Positions 1 through 8,836 of a stretch of DNA of 64,000 nucleotides are shown piece by piece. The position numbers and the translations under genes are program-made. The notes beneath the pieces were generated by a model. That model ran no database searches, was not told the origin of the DNA, and saw nothing but the letters and a program-made list of their open reading frames with translations. Within the stretch, counting starts at the first letter, position 1. Each line of letters opens with the position of its first letter. This DNA is from Trichosphaerium sp. ATCC 40318 (Eukaryota > Discosea > Flabellinia > Trichosidae): NCBI GenBank assembly GCA_038496445.1, contig JALMLS010000064.1, forward strand, positions 620,001-684,000, read 5' to 3'.

Positions 1-75
1 TAGCTGCAGACGCAGAGATGAGAGATAATCCAGGTACTCTTCGCTTAGACTGGTTCTTATTGTTGCTTACGTTAA

Positions 76-351
76 TCAATAGCCGCACTGTTTTTGTAAA
101 AAGAGATGCCTCAAAAAATATGCTCGAAACATTGGCTGGTTCATGTAATTAATGCTGTAGCGAAAAAAGCGTTGGTCACGTTTTATTATGCTCCGCTGTT
201 GTACGCGCAAAAACAACATTAGTTGAACAAAACGAAATAAAACATCAGAATTTATATCTCGTGTGCTGCACTGCGCCTGTATAGTGCCATTCTGGTGGAT
301 ATGCCAGGCCTTAAGGCGTGTCTCTAGTTTGTGAAATAAAAAGGTCGTCAA
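76..351 (-). CDS. Unassigned small ORF, 91 codons
   Basis: This is an open frame of 91 codons reading away from importin alpha, with its start about 110 bp from that gene's start codon. That is the divergent spacing seen repeatedly in this window. The product is basic and rich in Phe, Arg and Gln, with no recognised domain and no clear signal peptide or membrane helix. It could be a small single-exon gene, the first exon of a gene reaching out of the window, or chance. The family is not recognised. Confidence 0.3.
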   Translation of the reverse strand: MTTFLFHKLETRLKAWHIHQNGTIQAQCSTRDINSDVLFRFVQLMLFLRVQQRSIIKRDQRFFRYSINYMNQPMFRAYFLRHLFLQKQCGY

Positions 352-460
352 CTGTTTTTTTAAATAGCTTGACTTTTTCCAGTAACAACTACGTCAGTTT
401 CAGTGAGACAAATGGTTTAACAACATCATCTGGCATAAACCACCGTAAACCTTACGGAAA

Positions 461-2770
461 ATGAAACGCACCAACACACAAAAACTTGAGAGGGATGCTA
501 TTAAACAAAACGGCATATTGCCTAATAATGTAAGTTAATAGCGTTTGGCGTTAAATTAGATAATTTTGTACTAGGCTCGCCGAAAACGCGTTGGTTTGAC
601 AACACAGATCCGTAAACAGCAGCGCCAGGCCACTATCTCTAAAAGACGAAACCCAGCAGCTGTAAAAAGCCACGAGAAGGCTGACAAAACGTGGCGTCTT
701 CTCACCAAAAACGTACTTTAACGCTCGTATGCTTATGCTAAGTACTCAAATAGCTCGAAGCATTTATGCGGTACCTTAATTCTGATGACAGCAGAAAGCA
801 AATTCAATCAGCTCACATGTTTCGTTTGGTGCTCAGTAAAAGTAAGTTACCGCCTAAACGTCAATTATCTCTAATTTTTTTTTCCCGCGAAGAGGAAAAT
901 CCTCCTATCGATGAAATACTCGGCTTTGGGTGTATAAAGCGCATCATAGAATTACTAGACGACCCTGGGCGAAACATTGCGTTACAGGTACACAGAGTGG
1001 AAACTTTTTTTTTTTCTAAACGAACGCGTGTAGATGGAACTACTATGGATTCTCTGCAACATTGCCGTTGGCACAACAGCACACGTGAAGTTCCTCTTAG
1101 ACTTGAACGCACTGCCTAGAATTCTCTCTCGTGTTGCTTCAGACCATCCATCTCTCAGGTAGACAGCATTTCACCTTTTTTGTTCAAAAAAAAAAATGAT
1201 CAAATTCTGACTCTGCTTCCTTCTTTTTAGATCACAGGCTTTGTGGACGTTGGCAAATATTGCAGGTGATTGTCCAGAGATTAGAGATGAAGTTCTAAGA
1301 GCTGGTGTTATTCCACACTTGAAGAAAATCTTTTCCTCTATTGAAGACGTTGATACAAAGCGTCAACTTGCTTGGTTAGTATTAAATCTTGTTCGTGGCA
1401 AGCCATCCCCTGATTGGGCTTACGTTGGTGTACGTTTATTGGCATCTACGCGCATCAAAGAAAAGAGTGCAGACCTGTTAACGAACCGGCTGTGCAATGA
1501 AGTTTCTTTGATTTCGTTTTTTTATGACTTTTTTTTTGCTAACAGTGTGTAAGGAATTGGTTGGCCTCCTAGAGTCTCTCATTACTGTCGAAGACATCGA
1601 AGCCCTCAAGGATGTTGCTTGGGCTTTCTCTTTTGTGACAGATAGGAACGGACCACCACTACGTGCTTTGGTATCTAAATCGACGCTGGTTGGCCAAGCC
1701 ATCAATTTAATAAGGTTAGTGTAACATCTCTAGGTCGTTTTTAGTTCAGCATCGTTCTTTGCTCTTGCTGTCGCTTACATTATTGTCTATTAGAACTGTT
1801 GACGACGAAGACTTAATATTCACCTTGATGCGTGGTGTCGTTAACGTTTTGGCTGGTGACGAACAGGTTGTAGAGGCTGTGATAGGCAAAGGTATTCTTG
1901 GTGTTGTTCATGCGTGTTTGGGTCACACAAGTGAGAAAGTTAGAAAGCAAGGTACGCTTTTTTGTCTTTTTTATTTTTCTTCTCGCTAATTTTCTTTCGT
2001 AAGCTATGTGGGCGCTTTCTAATGTTATGGTTGGACCTTTACGCCATATTACCGCTGTATTCTCTCATAACATGATGCTTCCTGCAATCAACCTTCTAAA
2101 GTCTGATGCGCTTAGTGTCAGATGCGAAGCAGTGTGGTGTGTATCCAATTGTCTACAAAGAGCAAGCGTAGAGCAATTCTGGTACGTAAACGTCACTGTA
2201 CTTTTTTTTTTTTTTTGAATCCGCGATTTTTAATGAATTGTATTTAGGTGCATTCTACAATATGGTGCTATCGAAGGTCTGTGTCAGTTCATCACCAATA
2301 CATCTTCTGATCCTAAGGCGGTATTGGAGAGCCTTAAAGCATTAGAAAAGCTCCTTCAGTTTGGTACTGCGCAACGCAAACCTGATGGAGATAATCTTGT
2401 TGCACTCGCTATTGAAGAGCTTAATGGTCTTGAAGCGTTGGAGAAGTTGCAGTATCATACAATAGAAGACATCTTCCACTTATCTCAGCACATAATAGAG
2501 AAGTACTTCGACGTACGTGAAAGAACTTCTGAAGTTCATACTCAATTGGAAAAAAAATCTTGCTGTTTGCTTTTTTGTTTTTTGTTTGAATTCTCCTTTG
2601 TCTGTTCTCTTTTTCTTTTAATACATCTGTGACTTGTTTACTTATGTGGTACTCTTTCTTAGGGAGAAGAGGACGTCCAGTTTACTAGAATGCAACCTGA
2701 AGTAGGATCGAATAACCAATTTGTGTTTTCTCAACCAAAAAATCCTAGCCAAGGATTTAACTTTGGCTAA
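461..2770 (+). CDS. Importin subunit alpha (karyopherin alpha), about 9 exons
   Basis: This is the nuclear import adaptor that binds classical NLS cargo through ARM repeats and importin beta through an N-terminal IBB domain. Exon 1 starts at the ATG at 461. The exon near 575-700 encodes the basic IBB (ARRKRVGL, then QIRKQQRQ, then SKRRNPA). The following exons encode ARM repeats with the WxxxN-type NLS-groove motifs WTLAN, WLVLN, WALSN and WCVSN. The acidic C-terminal exon ends in NPSQGFNFG at 2770, like the Gly/Phe tail of the yeast protein. Introns are short and T-rich, for example about 842-888 and the one before position 1231. Order and length fit a complete gene of about 500 residues. 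Exact splice sites were inferred from frame continuity. Confidence 0.94.
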
Positions 2771-2785
2771 ATGTTATGTGTACAC

Positions 2786-2791
2786 AATAAA
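2786..2791 (+). terminator. Polyadenylation signal of importin alpha
   Basis: A canonical AATAAA lies 15 bp downstream of the importin alpha stop codon. Similar AATAAA motifs follow other stops, for example at 3807, 20286, 20293 and 41621, so short 3' UTRs seem general in this genome. Confidence 0.55.
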
Positions 2792-2972
2792 AGAAAACCT
2801 TAACGTATGAATATCGCTGTAAACATAAATAAGTTTACTTCTTTTGTTCAGTTGGTTAGGTCAAGCCACATCTTTTCCCATATTTAGACCTTGATTGATT
2901 GAAACTTGGGTATAAGTTATAGAATTCTTTTTAACCTCCTATCGTTGCAACAGCTCTCTTACGTTTCCTGTC

Positions 2973-3794
2973 ATGGCTTCATGTAAAAGGGTACACCAAT
3001 TAATACGCTCTAGTTTAACACGCTTGTGTTTTGTTCTAATGAACGATAAATAGGTGAAAGTAGCTGCTCCAACGCTTATAAAAGAGCAAAGTCGTTTATT
3101 AAGACTTCCAGTTGAACTACAACTGAAACTCTACGAGCCAGACTCGGAAGTCTATCAAAAATATCCTTTGTTAGCGAAAGACGCTGCATTTTGTACCAGG
3201 TTCAATGGTAGTTTGCAGAAACACGGCAAGTGGATTCGGCGAAGTAACGACGAGGATAGAGACTGCCAAACATGGACCATGTTCGGTCACACCAAGGAGC
3301 AGTACACCTTCGAGAATGGTAAAAAAGAAGGAGTATACAAGAAGTGGAACGAAGTTGGTCAACTCATAAAGGAATGCCAGTATGTCGACAAGAAATTGGA
3401 AGGAGAGTATAAGTCGTGGCACGACAATGGATGTAAGAAGGAAATATTTACTATCATAAACGGTAGACAAGAAGGAGAGTACACGAGGTGGTTTGACAAT
3501 GGCCAGATGGAAGAACAAGGCTTGTATGTCAACGGTTCCTACCACGGACTGCGAAGTGAATGGTGGGACAATGGTGTTCACGCCTCAGTATGTTACTATG
3601 TTAACGGTAAACGTCAAGGAGAGTTAAAAACATGGAATTTGAACGGCGAGAGTGAAGAGGATAGGTATTACGAAAATGATATTCTGAAACGGACCACGTG
3701 GAAGCGAAATGGTGTCAATTTTGTTCATTCTTTTCACCGTGATGAAAATGGTGATTTAGTAACGACGGCATCGATTGAATCAGCTTCGGCGTAA
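2973..3794 (+). CDS. MORN/YwqK-type repeat protein, short copy, two exons
   Basis: The protein is built of about eight 23-residue modules of the type WY-DNGQ-x(n)-YVNGK-x-GEY. These are annotated as MORN or YwqK (antitoxin-like) repeats in giant viruses, bacteria and some protists. Before them is a roughly 60-residue N-terminal domain with the pattern LPVELQLKLY, YPLLAKDAAFCTRF and KW that recurs in the long copy at 14908-17437. The long frame has no ATG at its 5' end. A short exon at 2973-2990 (MASCKR) joined by a GTACAC...TAG intron (2991-3053) supplies one in phase 0. The long copy has the same arrangement. The modules suit a protein-binding surface, but the cellular function is unknown. 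An AATAAA lies at 3807. The gene is convergent with the F-box/LRR gene. Confidence 0.82.
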
Positions 3795-3928
3795 TAATTT
3801 CTGTGCAATAAAAAACAGTCTCTTGATTTCTCAGTCTTTTTATTAGTAACCAGTACAAAATTAGAAAGGCATCTGACAAGCAGTGAAAGTAAGTACAATT
3901 TTTATCACATTAAAGACGTGGCTGTTAA

Positions 3929-5433
3929 TTAGAGGTGTGGAATGCCTCTACTATGTTGTCCTAGAGAATAATGTATAAACTCATCAAAGTAGTCAACACG
4001 ACGTGCACGCAGCCGGAACCTGGTTTCTATACAGAAAGCAGTACTAAACCTACTTTTTTCAACAGCATGAAGGCCTTTCAATGATAGAATAGCTTCATCT
4101 GTAATTTGGTCACAGTTTTTAAGACCAATTGTATGAACACCTGATAATGCTTTGACACCTTCATCTGTCACTGATGTACTGTCAAGATTAATAGCATGGA
4201 CACCTGCAAGTACTTTAATACCTTCGTCTGTCACTGATGTACGAGCAAGATCAATGGCGTGAACACCTGCAAGTGCTTTAATACCTTCATCTGTCACTGA
4301 TGTACCACCAAGGTGAATAGTGTGAACGCCTGCAAGTTCTTTTACACCTTCATCTGTAACTGCAGTATCTTTAAGGAAAACAGTATGAGCACCTTTTAAT
4401 GTTTTGACTCCTTCATCTGTGACTGCGGTTCCGTTAAGATAAATAGTATGAACTCCTTCAAGTTGCTTTAAACTTTCATCAGTAACTCTAGTGTCAGTAA
4501 GGTTAATTGTATGAACGCCCTTTAACGATTTGATGCCTTCATCAGTAATGTGTTCACAATCAAAAAGATCTATAGTGTGAACGCCTGTAAGGGCTTTGAT
4601 TCCAGCATCTGTCACAAAAGTGGAAGTAAGATCAATTTTATGTACACCTTTCAATGCCTTGATACCTTCATCTGTGATTGAACCACAACAATAAAGGCAA
4701 ATAGAATGTACTCCCACAAGTGATTTCAGATCATGATCGTTAATAACTCCTTTTTTAACATTTTTCAACTTTGGGTTTGCTTTGAACGATGGATCAAGGT
4801 ATCTACAGCCAGATAACAATGAATACAAAGTATTATTTTGAACATTCATAACAATGACACTGTTGTTCATGATACCGTTGTACTGTCTGATCTTTAAAAT
4901 ATCTGGAATATCATAAATGTACACTCTTTGATATCCAACAACGTCATGGATGATATCAGCCATCAAACGACATGATTGAGCAACAGCGAATCTTAATTTC
5001 GCTTCTGTATGACTTAGAATTGTAGATATCACTTCTGGTGGGAAATTGATGATATTGACTACCTTGCGTAGACCTGTTGCTCCTCTTCTTAATTGTTTTA
5101 TTAGCATACACGCACAATTAATAGAACTTACTGTCTCGTTTGTTTATATTTTGGTAGCAGCATGTCCTTAGATTGTGCCACACGCTTATCTTTTTGCAGA
5201 TCAAGGGTTGGGGGACGTTGTGAAGGCTGTTTAGTTGCGTTACTATCAGTATCGGTGTTGTTAATGTATTCGTCTAGTTGTTTTAAAAGGTTCAAGTTTG
5301 CATTGTTTAAGATAGTTTCAAGTTGTTTTACGAATATTTGACGTTCTTTTGCAACAATTTTACTGAATTTCTCTGTATGCTTCTCGCAATAGTATGTGAT
5401 TGCTTGCTCAACTGAAACACCTGGTAAATTCAT
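3929..5433 (-). CDS. F-box/leucine-rich repeat protein, copy 1
   Basis: Exon 1 (5132-5433) encodes a charged helical N-terminal region of about 100 residues (starting MNLPGVSVEQAI). A phase-2 intron (5088-5131) joins it to exon 2 (3929-5087). Exon 2 opens with an F-box-like helix set (NFPPEVISTILSH, then RLMADIIHDV) followed by about nine 23-residue LRRs of the form VTDEGIKALAGVHTIDL. This is the AMN1/FBXL class of cysteine-containing-like LRR. F-box/LRR proteins normally recruit substrates to SCF ubiquitin ligases; no substrate can be proposed. The protein is closely similar to the copy at 13146-14655 in both exons, which lies in inverted orientation. Similar LRR proteins are common in giant viruses of amoebae. 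A SINE sits about 30 bp upstream of the start codon. Confidence 0.85.
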
Positions 5434-5462
5434 TACTCTAGCACTGCTTTGATTAGATTTAA

Positions 5463-5477
5463 TATAAATAAAGCAAT
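5463..5477. repeat. Target-site duplication, left copy
   Basis: The 15-mer TATAAATAAAGCAAT is repeated exactly at 5821-5835 on the other side of the SINE. Flanking direct repeats of this length are the hallmark of LINE-driven target-primed insertion. Confidence 0.85.
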
Positions 5478-5820
5478 TTATTTTTTTTTTTTATTTATTT
5501 TATTTTACATCCGTTGACTTCCACTGGCCCAATAGGGCGCTCATTCCACGAAAGGTGAAGTAATAGATGCCACCATATTCATTCATCGATGGGTTTCTGT
5601 GGATAAATCCAGGGAACACACCACAGCAGTTCACACTCCCTCATGTTTAATATTTTGGCTGCCTGAGGTACACAGTGCCGGTTTACAAACAACTTCAAGC
5701 CTGGAACAGAGATTTGCAGGAAGTCCCGAGTTGATACAGATTTTCTCCCTCTGGGAATCGAACCCAGCCCAGCAGAGTAGCAACACACCGAAATACCAGT
5801 ATGCCACCAACACCGCCCCC
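5478..5820 (-). mobile_element. tRNA-derived SINE, about 343 bp
   Basis: Read on the minus strand, the element begins at 5820 with a G-rich tRNA-like head. It has an A-box-like TGGCATACTGG and, about 45 nt later, a perfect B box GGTTCGATTCC (around 5750-5765). A body of about 230 bp follows, and the element ends in an A-rich tail (AAATAAAATAAATAAA then a poly-A run, 5478-5505). Both sides carry the 15-bp duplication TATAAATAAAGCAAT. Pol III promoter boxes, A-rich tail and target-site duplication together define a non-autonomous retroposon. The perfect duplication and long poly-A imply a recent insertion. No second copy was seen here. The LINE partner is unknown. Confidence 0.85.
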
Positions 5821-5835
5821 TATAAATAAAGCAAT
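5821..5835. repeat. Target-site duplication, right copy
   Basis: This is an exact repeat of 5463-5477. The sequence diverges immediately beyond it, which fixes the SINE boundaries. Confidence 0.85.
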
Positions 5836-5887
5836 CATGCAAGGAAGGCTTAAGTAAGCGAATAAGTAAGGATTACGTGATGCTACT

Positions 5888-7302
5888 TTACTTCAGCTCA
5901 ACAAGATTACAAGCAACGCTTTTTGCAGCTGACCACACTTCTTTCTTCTCCGAGTGACTGAACAAGATGGTCGCACTATGTAGCCTTGTCAAGATCTCAA
6001 TCCAAGTGAGTTTGTCTTCTTTGGTGAGCTTGTTTGCTCTTTTCTGGAATACAAACAAAGAATCGCGGATACCGATGGGTACATAGTCGCTATTGAATAA
6101 TATCATCTCGGACAGGAATACATTCACACCTGTCATCATGCTGTCATGGAAGCAAACATATCCATCTATGGAAGGGCTTAGGGTAACTTTTTACCGTACA
6201 AAACAAAATAAAATCACCTTCAACCACGTGATTCGACCAAGCCTCAAAGTCTTCCTTGACATTTTTCAACTCATGTACTGCATCTATGAATAAGAGCCCA
6301 ATCTAACGTATTTAAGAGATTTGAAACTTATGAAAGGGAGTACTTTGCTTGTTGTAGTTTTTGCAACATTGTAAGAAAAATCTTGGATAACTTCAACTTT
6401 AGCGGCTAAGTTTCGCTTTTTTAAGTTGTCGCGCATCTCTGGTAGCGTATCATCGATCCCATATCCGAGTAACCCTTTACTGGGCATAAGGTACACGCTG
6501 GTATGTTGTCATATCGTACCTAGATGTGGATCAACAGATATAACCTTAGAATTTTCAGCAGTTGCTAGAACACAAAGTGAACGACCACAAAAGCTTCCAA
6601 GTTCAACAGATACAGTATTCGCTGGTTTTAGTCTGCACAAGCTGTACATTACGCATGCTTCGTCGACTGAGAACCATCCACGAATCCCATTAACAGTTTT
6701 CAGTAATTTTGCAGCTGTTTCACGTGATACCGTGGGCAAAGTATCAAGTTTTCGTATACGATCAATGAGGTCGTTGTTTTTACACTTCTTGGCGTCTTCG
6801 AATTCGCCCAGAAGAAGAAACTGTAGCCACAAACAACGTCGTTTGTCGCTGTCACATTCTTCTAGCGCTTGATTAAAAGATACAGGCAATTCTGTAGGTT
6901 CTAGACCCAAGGCAATGGACAAATCAACACGTGAGCCTCCCAATCCACTAGCTAGTTTTGGGGTAGCTTCAGAACTGACGAAAGATACAGCTCGTGATTG
7001 GAAACCCATATTTCTTAACAATCTGCCAGCGGTTTTGACCATCGCCTCAGTTTTTTGTACCTTTAAACTGACCATGGCGTCCTAGAGTAACATCAGGGCA
7101 GGCGTTAAATACAAAAAAAACATACTTTATAGGCCCCGCTAAGATCTCCAGCTAGCTCCCTCACCAGTGCTCTCATGGCGTAAATGTTTTGGTTACCTTG
7201 AGTAATCAACGTATCGCATACCGCCAAAGCACTCAACACGTTTTGTTGATCAATGTAGGTTGTAAGACGCGCGTAAATTGCGTTAATGTTTGTGTTGGCC
7301 AT
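5888..7302 (-). CDS. TPR-like plus class I SAM methyltransferase (Methyltransf_24 type)
   Basis: Exons join as 7302 to about 7126 (a helical TPR-like start, MANTNINAIYARL), then down from 7088, then about 6492, 6306 and 6175. The central domain carries the SAM-binding motif VELGSFCGRSLCVLA with an acidic end of strand 2 (VISVDPHLG), then LGYGIDDTL and the catalytic-region pattern GLLFIDAVHELKNVKEDFEAW, ending DGYVCFHDSM. This is the usual order in small class I methyltransferases of the Methyltransf_24 group, which act on diverse small substrates. The substrate is unknown. Introns are 40-50 nt and restore frame exactly. An in-frame ATG also exists at 7368, which would add 22 residues. Confidence 0.75.
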
Positions 7303-7431
7303 CTTGCGAGAAAATGAGATTATTATTGATTTAAAGTTCTCTGAGAGGATGTTCACATTCACTTTCATTCTTGAGCTTCAAAACATATGTTAGCTATTCA
7401 AATTAGACACCTAGGAAGGTAGCTGATTTAT

Positions 7432-8433
7432 TTATGACTTGTATAAAGTAAGATTTACAATATTGCTATTAACTAATGAGCAATGTCCATAAACTTCGTT
7501 ATCGTGCATCAGGAATCTTTCTTTATAAGTTTGAACTTGAACAAATACTTGAAGAGGAAACACGTCAGGTGTTTTAGCATCTGCAACGTGAACGTGATGA
7601 AGTTTTCCTTGAAGAGAAAAGGTTCCTGGAGGCACCTTTGCACGTGGAACGCGAACTGGCCCCAAAAAGACGCGTTGGGGAGCTAGTGATCTGTCGAAAA
7701 GGAAAGGTATTTTAAACGTTTTTTTATCACCTGGTTTCAATATCGCAGTAAGTTGTTCCATTCCTGACGCACACATGTAGTCTCTACCATGAAAATCCTT
7801 CTTATTATTCAAGTAACCATCTTCAGTCTTGACAGCAGGCTTCCAAATATATAAAGCGCTACCACCTTCAATAACGGAACATTCATCGTTTCTGTAACCC
7901 TCACATAGAAATACTTGTTCTTCGTGTGCACCAATGTTCTCAAGTGTGAGATTGAATGTTACAGTCTCTCCTCTATGAATCTCTGCCTTGTCGCATGTCA
8001 AATCTGATAGGATGCAAGGAAGAATTCTATTTCTATACTTTTCTTTCCACGTGACAGCATTGAAATTATACAAAGTCGATGGCATTTGGATAGTCTTTGT
8101 ATGTGGTAGCCACTGTTGCGTTTCAGGGCAAAATACTGAGGAGTATTGCGTTAAACTTTGCTGTAACTTCTTTTCAACAAGGTCATGGACGAGCTTCTCT
8201 ATTTCTTCGGCGTCGTTCCCCCATTTCTTGTGGTATAAACGTTTAAAGATGTACTCTTCGTCAGTACGTATCATTTCGTTTAAAAAGTGGTTTGATTGCT
8301 GTAATGAAGCTAAATCTTGCCATAATAGATTATTACTCACGATAATGTTCAAGATTATCTCAAGAGGCATGGCAAGCAAATTCGCAGAGTCTGTACATGT
8401 ATCACCAGGCGAAGTGCGCTTTACCGTTTCCAT
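7432..8433 (-). CDS. F-box protein with C-terminal beta-sandwich-like domain, intronless
   Basis: This is a single uninterrupted frame of 333 codons. Residues about 18-70 form an F-box-like segment (LAMPLEIILNII, then a DLASLQQSNHFLNEMI helix, then KRLYHKKWG). Residues about 140-310 are strand-rich with a pattern like an Ig/arrestin-type sandwich: a segment beginning RGETVTFNLTLENIG, then KPGDKKTFKIPF, then PPGTFSLQGKL. The likely role is SCF substrate adaptor with a beta-sandwich recognition domain; the target is unknown. Lack of introns is unusual beside intron-rich neighbours but is shared with the long exons of the MORN and LRR genes nearby. Its start is 44 bp from the divergent ORF at 8477. 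Confidence 0.7.
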   Translation of the reverse strand: METVKRTSPGDTCTDSANLLAMPLEIILNIIVSNNLLWQDLASLQQSNHFLNEMIRTDEEYIFKRLYHKKWGNDAEEIEKLVHDLVEKKLQQSLTQYSSVFCPETQQWLPHTKTIQMPSTLYNFNAVTWKEKYRNRILPCILSDLTCDKAEIHRGETVTFNLTLENIGAHEEQVFLCEGYRNDECSVIEGGSALYIWKPAVKTEDGYLNNKKDFHGRDYMCASGMEQLTAILKPGDKKTFKIPFLFDRSLAPQRVFLGPVRVPRAKVPPGTFSLQGKLHHVHVADAKTPDVFPLQVFVQVQTYKERFLMHDNEVYGHCSLVNSNIVNLTLYKS

Positions 8434-8476
8434 TTCTTAACTGTTTTATTTCCACGTGAATGTAAAAGGCTTTTAA

Positions 8477-8818
8477 GTGAAATGTAAGCAAAGTACTTCG
8501 CATCCCAGTGTTACCAACATTAAAACGCTTCCTAACCACCCAAAGGCATTATCTACCAATAGGCGGATCTTTTTCACTGTAATTCCATTCTCATTGCTTG
8601 GGGTTGTGATTCTTTTTTTTACAATTTATACAACTTTTTATGGTTCCAATAGGGGCTTGGCGTATTCTGGAACTTTGATATTAAGATCTGGTCTATTGAC
8701 AACCGTAAGATGTCATGCAAGTGTTGTTGAGAAGAGAAAAAAATTATTACCTAAAGTGTTTCAATGTTGCTGCAAACGTATCTTTATCTCCTTTCCTAAA
8801 AAATATTTGAGTCTATAG
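8477..8818 (+). CDS. Small predicted membrane protein, family unknown
   Basis: The 113-codon frame fits neatly between two genes: it starts 44 bp from the divergent F-box gene and stops 19 bp before the stop codon of the nuclease gene on the other strand. Residues about 30-55 form one strong hydrophobic helix (FFTVIPFSLLGVVILFFTIY). The N-terminus is polar and the C-terminus basic with a Cys cluster (CCCKR). This suggests a single-pass protein, possibly acylated. No family is recognised. An unrecognised intron could change the C-terminus. Confidence 0.45.
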   Translation: MKCKQSTSHPSVTNIKTLPNHPKALSTNRRIFFTVIPFSLLGVVILFFTIYTTFYGSNRGLAYSGTLILRSGLLTTVRCHASVVEKRKKLLPKVFQCCCKRIFISFPKKYLSL

Positions 8819-8836
8819 CCTTCAAAAAATTAGTGC

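Noticed and set aside
3171-3581. 136-codon minus-strand frame inside the short MORN-type gene
   Set aside because: Antisense shadow of the repeat modules, with no independent domain.
3054-3794. Bacterial YwqK antitoxin of a toxin-antitoxin system
   Set aside because: The module family is shared, but there is no partner toxin gene, and the gene has an intron and a eukaryotic context.
3929-5107. Regular repeats about 69 bp apart, CRISPR-like in spacing
   Set aside because: They are in-frame 23-residue LRR codons, not direct repeats with unique spacers.
5745-5820. Possible functional tRNA gene (perfect B box)
   Set aside because: No proper acceptor or anticodon stems can be folded, and it lies inside a retroposon with target-site duplications, so it is a SINE head.
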